A stretch of 11,009 nt of DNA, taken from contig JAKITH010000025.1 in NCBI GenBank assembly GCA_021648185.1, forward strand, positions 1 to 11,009, in the 5' to 3' direction. Made by a program: the position numbers and the translations under genes. Of the stretch, positions 6,902 to 11,009 are shown piece after piece (the stretch's first letter is position 1; each line of letters opens with the position of its first letter). Below the pieces are notes generated by a model, which did not search any database, was not told the origin of the DNA, and saw only the letters and a list, made by a program, of their open reading frames with translations. The stretch comes from Thiomicrorhabdus sp. (GTDB lineage Bacteria; Pseudomonadota; Gammaproteobacteria; Thiomicrospirales; Thiomicrospiraceae).

Positions 6902-7026
6902 TTTACATCTGCCTTAGTGGATGACTGCTTCTCTAGTTTCTTAAATAAAATAGCCCGATAAACCCCTGAAGCAATACAGAGAAAAGGCCTAAAGATAACG
7001 AGCAACAGTGCGCTTAAAAACTTCAT
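6898..7026 (-). CDS. Small hypothetical membrane protein, 42 residues, overlapping trpE
   Basis: An ATG at 7026 opens a 42-codon frame that starts [20 protein letters not shown] and ends KADVK. Residues 3-26 are strongly hydrophobic and could form one membrane span. The C-terminal half is basic and polar ([10 protein letters not shown]). The frame starts 10 nt after the gph stop and ends in a TGA sharing bases with the trpE GTG (overlap 6898-6901), the arrangement of translationally coupled genes. No clear Shine-Dalgarno precedes its ATG, so it may depend on ribosomes leaving gph. It contains no tryptophan codon, so it is not a classical Trp leader peptide. I do not recognise a family. The fit into the gap and overlap argue for a real gene, but chance is possible. 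Confidence 0.55.
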   Translation of the reverse strand: MKFLSALLLVIFRPFLCIASGVYRAILFKKLEKQSSTKADVK

Positions 7027-7036
7027 ATTAATTTTA

Positions 7037-7714
7037 CTACCGAACTTCTAGGTAGTTGGGTAACTCTAGAAAAGAGTCCATCACCACGTCTGGCTGATAA
7101 TCACGAATATCTTCACCGTGATTATAGCCATAGGTTAGGCAAAAAATAGGAAAACCTGCCGCGCGAGCTGCTTTCACATCCGAGCGAGAGTCACCCATCA
7201 TCAGTGCATTTTCAGGCGAAACCTTCATTAACTTAGCCGCATGCAACAATGGCATGGGATGCGGTTTTTTTTCAGAACAGGTATCTCCACTGACCACCAC
7301 TTCAAAGGCCTCAAACAATCCTTTATTTTTGAGCAATGGGAGAGTGAATGCTTCAGCCTTATTTGTGACACATCCTAGACGATAACCATTCTCTTTTAGC
7401 CAAGACAGTCCTTCTACTACGCCATCATATACTTGTGAGCGTTGCGAGTTATTCTCTTGATATAATGCTAAAAAAATAGGATAGGCTTGATCCATCAACT
7501 CTTGATTGGGCATACCCTCCACAGAGCCTGCCAACGCACGCTCAACTAAACGCTGAACACCGTTACCAACCCAGTCACGCACGGCATCTTGACCGCGTTT
7601 TGGCAACCCCAATTGAATCATCATTTCATCAACGCAATACGCCAAGTCTGGCACACTGTCGATTAACGTACCATCTAAATCAATCAGTACAAAATCTGGT
7701 TTTATTTTCTGCAT
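7037..7714 (-). CDS. gph: Phosphoglycolate phosphatase (HAD superfamily)
   Basis: Gph hydrolyses 2-phosphoglycolate to glycolate, a salvage reaction for DNA-repair products and, in Calvin-cycle organisms, for RuBisCO oxygenation. HAD motifs are complete: motif I DLDGTLIDS with nucleophile D12, motif II CVTNKAE, the motif III lysine in EKKPHPMPLL, and motif IV MMGDSRSDVKAARAAG. A cap domain lies between motifs I and II. The start is uncertain. Adjacent ATGs at 7717 and 7714 follow AAGAG, and I chose 7714 (225 residues) for its 5-nt spacing. A TTG at 7735 would add seven residues but lies close to the terminator. Related HAD phosphatases are hard to separate by motif alone, but position after rpe and before trpE supports Gph. 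Confidence 0.9.
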   Translation of the reverse strand: MQKIKPDFVLIDLDGTLIDSVPDLAYCVDEMMIQLGLPKRGQDAVRDWVGNGVQRLVERALAGSVEGMPNQELMDQAYPIFLALYQENNSQRSQVYDGVVEGLSWLKENGYRLGCVTNKAEAFTLPLLKNKGLFEAFEVVVSGDTCSEKKPHPMPLLHAAKLMKVSPENALMMGDSRSDVKAARAAGFPIFCLTYGYNHGEDIRDYQPDVVMDSFLELPNYLEVR

Positions 7715-7741
7715 CATTTCTCTTAACGCTCTCAACGAATC

Positions 7742-7784
7742 AAAAACGCCAGCGTCTTAAAAATAAGACACTGGCGTTTTATTT
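7742..7784 (-). terminator. Strong intrinsic terminator or attenuator between rpe and gph
   Basis: The arms 7743-7759 and 7764-7780 form a 17-bp stem around a 4-nt loop. The single mismatch (position 7753 against 7770) is C-A on the plus strand but a G-U wobble on the minus strand, so the RNA hairpin is best formed on the rpe/gph strand. A run of five T follows the stem in that direction. It lies 27 nt upstream of the preferred gph ATG, so it either ends rpe transcription or limits read-through into gph-trp. Confidence 0.85.
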
Positions 7785-7793
7785 TAAATAACT

Positions 7794-7823
7794 ATTTTAC
7801 GCAAAACCGTTACGCACTCGCAA
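7794..7823 (-). promoter_or_regulatory. Possible promoter for gph and the trp genes within the end of rpe
   Basis: On the minus strand, TTGCGA (7823-7818), an 18-nt spacer and TAAAAT (7799-7794) form a reasonable sigma-70 promoter overlapping the rpe stop. A transcript from it would begin near 7787 and carry the strong hairpin as its first element, an attenuator-like layout. This is motif reading only. Confidence 0.35.
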
Positions 7824-8514
7824 GCGCATCTCTCATTTGCTTAATAATGCTGTCATAACGGTTTGCATCCGCCGCATTCGCTTTGCCAAACACGCCAGAA
7901 CCCGAAACAAAGGTATCACACCCGGCCGCGGCTACTTCAGCAATATTTTCCGCTTTAACACCACCGTCAATTTCTAAACGAATATCACGACCAGACGCAT
8001 CAATTAACTGACGTGCCTGACGTAATTTTTCTAATGACTGATCAATAAAGGCTTGCCCACCAAACCCTGGATTAACAGACATAATCAAAATCATATCAAT
8101 TTTATCCATCACGTGTTCAAGGTAGCTTAAAGAGGTGGCTGGGTTAAAAACAAGACCTGCTTTTAGACCTGCGTTCTTAATCAAACCTAAAGAACCATCA
8201 ATATGCTCTGATGCTTCTGGGTGAAACGTAATAATATCTGCACCTGCAGAAGCAAAGTCTCCAATAATACGGTCAACAGGCTTAACCATTAAATGAACAT
8301 CAATGGGGGCATCCACCCCTTCTCTGACCATAAAGTTTTTCAGTGATTCACACACCAAAGGACCAATGGTTAAGTTTGGAACATAGTGATTATCCATTAC
8401 ATCAAAATGCACAACATCCGCTCCCGATGCAATTACATCCTTAACGTCTTTTCCTAATTGAGAAAAATCTGCTGACAGTATTGAAGGAGCAATCCAGTTA
8501 TCTTGTTTAGCCAT
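7810..8514 (-). CDS. rpe: Ribulose-phosphate 3-epimerase
   Basis: Rpe interconverts ribulose 5-phosphate and xylulose 5-phosphate in the pentose-phosphate and Calvin cycles; it is a cytosolic metal-dependent TIM barrel. From the ATG at 8514 it is 234 residues, slightly longer than the usual 220-230. Landmarks are [10 protein letters not shown] near the N-terminus, [19 protein letters not shown] with the metal and acid residues, [14 protein letters not shown], the [10 protein letters not shown] loop, LEIDGGV, and the phosphate-binding VSGSGVFG. This ATG has AAGGTG with 7-nt spacing. An upstream in-frame TTG at 8541 would add nine residues (MFINLRCFN) of no family character and is rejected. The gene has its own promoter and a terminator downstream. 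Confidence 0.97.
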   Translation of the reverse strand: MAKQDNWIAPSILSADFSQLGKDVKDVIASGADVVHFDVMDNHYVPNLTIGPLVCESLKNFMVREGVDAPIDVHLMVKPVDRIIGDFASAGADIITFHPEASEHIDGSLGLIKNAGLKAGLVFNPATSLSYLEHVMDKIDMILIMSVNPGFGGQAFIDQSLEKLRQARQLIDASGRDIRLEIDGGVKAENIAEVAAAGCDTFVSGSGVFGKANAADANRYDSIIKQMRDALASA

Positions 8515-8556
8515 GTTGAAACACCTTAAGTTAATAAACAATGAAATAATTCGTGC

Positions 8557-8585
8557 ATTTTACCAGCATCCTATAAAATGAGCAA
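8557..8585 (-). promoter_or_regulatory. Promoter of rpe
   Basis: On the minus strand, TTGCTC (8585-8580), a 17-nt spacer and an extended -10 TGGTAAAAT (hexamer 8562-8557) lie about 43 nt upstream of the rpe ATG. The TG extension and the 17-nt spacing make it a good sigma-70 candidate. It lies in the 214-nt divergent gap with the PsiE-family gene. Confidence 0.6.
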
Positions 8586-8685
8586 AAAAAGGCTCTTTCC
8601 AACAAACTCTGTTTATAAAAACACGCTTTCTTACTTAGTACATCAAAATCAAATCATTAAACACTGGATTTTTACGCTAAAAAAA

Positions 8686-8691
8686 TATACT
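8686..8691 (+). promoter_or_regulatory. Possible -10 box for the psiE-like/purC/bioD transcript
   Basis: TATACT at 8686-8691 sits 37 nt before the ATG at 8729, in an A/T-rich stretch. The best -35 candidate is only CTGGAT at 8664-8669 with 16-nt spacing, so the call is weak. The rest of the 8515-8728 gap shows no gene. Confidence 0.35.
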
Positions 8692-8728
8692 TTAAACTCT
8701 TTCTAATTGCGTTTACTGAGGAATCCTC

Positions 8729-9202
8729 ATGAGTACAGAAGTATCTGCCGAGAAAAACCCCAAAGAACCCTCTGTTCCAAGTTTAAAATTTAACTCCCCA
8801 GCAGAAAAAATTCTACAAAAAAGCATTCATTTTGTTGAGTTTCTAGGTTTAATCGTCATTGCGATTGCTACCACAGTAGCGGGTGCCCATGCCGTTATTA
8901 TTATGTTTGAAAATAGTACCGTCACACTCGGCGATTTACTCCTGCTTTTTCTATATCTTGAAGTGCTCGCAATGGTGGCCATTTACCTTGAATCAGGAAA
9001 GCTACCGATTCGACTGCCACTCTATATTGCCATTATCGCACTGGCACGTTACCTTATTTTAGACATGAAAGAACTTAATGAGTGGGAAATCATGGCCGTT
9101 GCCGTTACCATCATTTTGATTGCTATTTCCACATTAATTTTACGTTACGGTAGCTTAAAATACCCATATAAACAACGTCGAAACTTTACAGAATCCAAAT
9201 AA
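8729..9202 (+). CDS. PsiE-family (phosphate-starvation-inducible type) membrane protein
   Basis: This 157-residue protein has a charged cytosolic N-terminus (about 1-30) followed by four predicted membrane spans near 33-58, 68-88, 96-112 and 119-140, and a basic tail (KYPYKQRRN). The segment LLLLFLYLEVLAMVAIYLES followed by GKLPIRLPLYIAIIALARYLILD is the PsiE family core. E. coli PsiE is induced by phosphate starvation, but its biochemical role is unknown, and no Pho box was recognised here. The ATG follows GAGGA with 6-nt spacing. That Shine-Dalgarno lies in a short palindrome with the bases before the start. The purC ATG is only 12 nt downstream, so the two are probably co-transcribed. Confidence 0.88.
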   Translation: MSTEVSAEKNPKEPSVPSLKFNSPAEKILQKSIHFVEFLGLIVIAIATTVAGAHAVIIMFENSTVTLGDLLLLFLYLEVLAMVAIYLESGKLPIRLPLYIAIIALARYLILDMKELNEWEIMAVAVTIILIAISTLILRYGSLKYPYKQRRNFTESK

Positions 9203-9214
9203 CTAGGACTTTTT

Positions 9215-10105
9215 ATGCAGCCTCTTTATGAATCTCACCTAACCAGCCTTCCTTTAATTAATAAAGGGAAAGTACGGGATATTTACGACATTGACGATCA
9301 ACATTTGTTAATTGTCACCACCGATCGAATCTCTGCATTTGATGCCATTCTACCCACTCCCATTCCTGGTAAAGGACGTATTCTTACCGAAATGCCTCAG
9401 TTTTGGATGCATAAAATGGAAGAGATTGTCCCCAATCAGCTGGCACCAGATATGTGCTTATCAGACTATCTAACACCTGAAGAGCTTCAAGAGCTTGATG
9501 GGCGAGGGATGATTGTTCGTAAACTAAAGCCATTACCCGTAGAAGCCATTGTAAGAGGGTATCTTGTTGGCTCAGGCTGGAAGGAGTACCAAAAAACACA
9601 AAGTGTGTGTGGCATAGCACTCCCAAAAAACTTAAAGCTTGCTGAAAAACTTCCTCAACCGCTGTTCACACCCTCTACAAAAGCGGCACAAGGTGATCAC
9701 GATGAGAACATTAGCTTTGATCAACTGATTGATATCATGGGAAAAGAGCGCTCTGAAAAAGTACGTGAAATCAGTCTCGCACTGTATCAATATGCGGCTG
9801 AATTTGCACTGCAACGAGGCATTATTATTGCAGATACCAAATTTGAGTTTGGTGAAGATGACACTGGAACCATCTACCTAATTGATGAAGCCTTAACACC
9901 AGACAGTTCTCGTTTTTGGCCCTCATCAAGCTATCGGGTTGGAAAAAACCCTCCCAGCTTCGATAAACAATACATTCGTGACTATCTTGAAAGTTTAGAA
10001 TGGGATAAAACACCAGAAACTGCTCCTGAATTACCCCAAGAGGTCGTTAATAAAACCTTTGATAAATACCAAGAAGCACAAGCTCGTTTAACCGAAAACC
10101 TATGA
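9215..10105 (+). CDS. purC: Phosphoribosylaminoimidazole-succinocarboxamide synthase (SAICAR synthetase)
   Basis: PurC condenses CAIR with aspartate using ATP in purine synthesis. At 296 residues it belongs to the longer form of the family, similar to yeast Ade1, not the short form of about 237 residues found in E. coli. Landmarks are the ATP-site GKVRDIYDI (18-26), TTDRISAFD (35-43), PVEAIVRGYLVGSGWKEYQ (108-126), DTKFEFG (207-213) and DEALTPDSSRFW (224-235). AGGA 6 nt before the ATG supports the start. The TGA stop overlaps the bioD ATG in an ATGA, so bioD translation is probably coupled to purC, an unusual pairing of purine and biotin genes. Confidence 0.97.
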   Translation: MQPLYESHLTSLPLINKGKVRDIYDIDDQHLLIVTTDRISAFDAILPTPIPGKGRILTEMPQFWMHKMEEIVPNQLAPDMCLSDYLTPEELQELDGRGMIVRKLKPLPVEAIVRGYLVGSGWKEYQKTQSVCGIALPKNLKLAEKLPQPLFTPSTKAAQGDHDENISFDQLIDIMGKERSEKVREISLALYQYAAEFALQRGIIIADTKFEFGEDDTGTIYLIDEALTPDSSRFWPSSSYRVGKNPPSFDKQYIRDYLESLEWDKTPETAPELPQEVVNKTFDKYQEAQARLTENL

Positions 10106-10773
10106 GCAACCTCACCGACCCCTCTTCAAAACAAGGTGCCTTTATTACAGGCACGGACACCGACGTAGGAAAAACCTACGTCGCCTGTTGCATCGCTAAA
10201 ACACTCATTAAACAAGGACTCTCCGTAACACCAAGAAAACCCATTGCCTCAGGGTGCATTCGCCAACCAAATGGAACACTGCTCGCAGAAGATGCTCTGC
10301 ATCTACAGCAAGCCTGCCAATCCACTGACTCACTCCAAACGATATGCCCTTATCAATTTGAGCCGCCTATCTCTCCTCAACGCGCGATTCAGGAAGCAAA
10401 CTTAACCATAACCATACAAAACTTGGTGCACGCTTGCCAAAACAAAAAAACTTCCTATACCATGGTTGAAGGAGCAGGCGGATTTTACTCCCCGCTTGCC
10501 TTAGACGGGCTTAATAAAGACCTAGCCATACAACTCAACTTCCCAGTTATCTTAGTCGTTGCCAATCGCATTGGTTGCATTAATCAAGCACTACTCAGCA
10601 TCGAAGCCATTCAAAGCTCAGGACTCACGCTGCACTCCATTATCGTCAATCAAACCACTCATGATGGCTTTAATTATGCTCAAGAGCTAAACCACTACAC
10701 CCACCATACTATTTTTAATGTTAAATTTTCCAGCAACCAGCAACCACAAATTATTAAACACTGGAAAGCTTAA
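10102..10773 (+). CDS. bioD: Dethiobiotin synthetase
   Basis: BioD closes the ureido ring of dethiobiotin from 7,8-diaminopelargonate, CO2 and ATP, the step directly after BioA. The 223 residues are full length. The P-loop GTDTDVGKT (17-25), the substrate-lysine region PRKPIASG (44-51), EGAGGFYSPL (123-132) and the VVANRIGCINQALLS segment are all present. The ATG at 10102 overlaps the purC stop by 4 nt. It lacks an independent strong ribosome-binding site (upstream bases ACCGAAAACCT), which fits translational coupling. It is the last gene of the plus-strand transcript, and a terminator follows 67 nt downstream. Bio genes bioB, bioF, bioC and bioH are not nearby. Confidence 0.95.
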   Translation: MSNLTDPSSKQGAFITGTDTDVGKTYVACCIAKTLIKQGLSVTPRKPIASGCIRQPNGTLLAEDALHLQQACQSTDSLQTICPYQFEPPISPQRAIQEANLTITIQNLVHACQNKKTSYTMVEGAGGFYSPLALDGLNKDLAIQLNFPVILVVANRIGCINQALLSIEAIQSSGLTLHSIIVNQTTHDGFNYAQELNHYTHHTIFNVKFSSNQQPQIIKHWKA

Positions 10774-10840
10774 TAACCCGATCCCTTAACAAACAGCTCA
10801 TCCTATTCAACAAGTCAAAAACAGCGCAAGAATTTAGGGC

Positions 10841-10880
10841 AAAAAAAAGCCCGCGGCAGCAGAGCTACAACGGGCTTTTC
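10841..10880. terminator. Terminator shared by bioD (+) and the rRNA operon (-)
   Basis: AAAAGCCCG (10845-10853) pairs with CGGGCTTTT (10871-10879) around a 17-nt loop that can fold further. On the minus strand the stem ends in a run of eight T (10848-10841), an excellent terminator for the rRNA operon. On the plus strand it ends in CTTTTC, weaker but adequate for bioD. Confidence 0.85.
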
Positions 10881-10889
10881 AGAATATAA

Positions 10890-11006
10890 GCTTGGCAATG
10901 ACCTACTCTCACATGGGACCTCCCACACTACCATCGGCGCTAAGACGTTTCACTACTGAGTTCGGAATGGGATCAGGTGGTTCCATCTCGCTATTGTCAC
11001 CAAGCA
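10890..11006 (-). rRNA. rrf: 5S ribosomal RNA
   Basis: Read on the minus strand, this begins TGCTTGGTGACAATAGCG, contains the conserved CCATTCCGAACTCAG and AGCGCCGATGGTAGTGTGGG segments, and ends near GTCATTGCCAAGC. The terminal stem GCTTGG/CCAAGC closes the molecule. The length of about 117 nt and the order match gammaproteobacterial 5S rRNA. The exact ends are uncertain by a few bases. It is the 3'-terminal gene of an rRNA operon entering from the right edge, with the terminator 10 nt downstream. Confidence 0.95.
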
Positions 11007-11009
11007 ATT

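Noticed and set aside
6898..7741. Classical Trp leader peptide attenuation upstream of trpE or gph
   Set aside because: No short frame with tandem Trp codons is present between rpe and gph or between gph and trpE.
7735..8541. TTG starts giving longer gph and rpe proteins
   Set aside because: The added residues are not family-like. The rpe ATG at 8514 has a good AAGGTG, and the gph TTG at 7735 sits only 6 nt past the terminator.
8631..8645. TTAGTAC as a TrpR operator half
   Set aside because: No second half and no trp gene downstream of it; a seven-base match is expected by chance.
8657..10767. Two copies of ATTAAACACTGGA (near 8657 and 10754)
   Set aside because: One is intergenic and one is inside bioD coding sequence with unrelated flanks; a 13-base AT-rich match is likely coincidence.

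Overview
The window comes from a bacterial chromosome, most likely a gammaproteobacterium. Three things point there. A tyrU-glyT-thrT tRNA cluster lies directly upstream of tuf, as at the tufB locus of Escherichia coli. The chain rpe-gph-trpE-trpG-trpD-trpC resembles that of pseudomonads and relatives. The 5S rRNA is also gammaproteobacterial in type. Base composition is moderate to AT-leaning. A sulfur-oxidiser of the Thiomicrospira/Hydrogenovibrio group is a reasonable guess, but the sequence alone cannot fix the genus. All genes look like intact housekeeping genes. I see no insertion sequence, prophage, CRISPR array or toxin-antitoxin pair.

Layout, left to right. (1) 1-480, minus strand: a strong promoter, then tRNA-Tyr, tRNA-Gly, tRNA-Thr and the first 25 codons of tuf (EF-Tu). 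(2) 640-1980, plus strand: bioA with its own extended -10 promoter. (3) 1990-8585, minus strand: rpe, an intrinsic terminator or attenuator, gph, an unnamed 42-codon membrane ORF, trpE, trpG, trpD, a DUF454/YbaN membrane protein gene, trpC and an OsmC-family gene. The last seven gene boundaries include two 4-nt stop/start overlaps. (4) 8686-10773, plus strand: a PsiE-family membrane protein gene, purC and bioD, with purC and bioD overlapping by 4 nt. (5) 10841-11006: a terminator that can serve both strands, then the 3' part of an rRNA operon with a nearly complete 5S rRNA gene on the minus strand.

How the genes relate. TrpE and TrpG form anthranilate synthase, and TrpD and TrpC carry the product to indole-3-glycerol phosphate. 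trpF and trpBA are not in this window. rpe and gph belong to pentose-phosphate/Calvin-cycle carbon flow and 2-phosphoglycolate salvage. bioA and bioD catalyse consecutive late steps of biotin synthesis but sit about 8 kb apart, at opposite ends of the trp block. purC is a purine gene.

The most unusual signal is a repeated string, seven or eight G followed by TAAAA. It occurs four times, always on the minus strand: in the bioA promoter, upstream of trpC, as the apparent ribosome-binding site of trpG, and inside the trpE reading frame. A fifth G7 tract lies in the DUF454 reading frame. These may be slippage-prone contingency tracts or a genome-wide motif. A second item is the 42-residue membrane ORF that overlaps the GTG start of trpE. 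A third is a strong hairpin-terminator only 27 nt before the gph start, which may act as an attenuator for the trp gene string.
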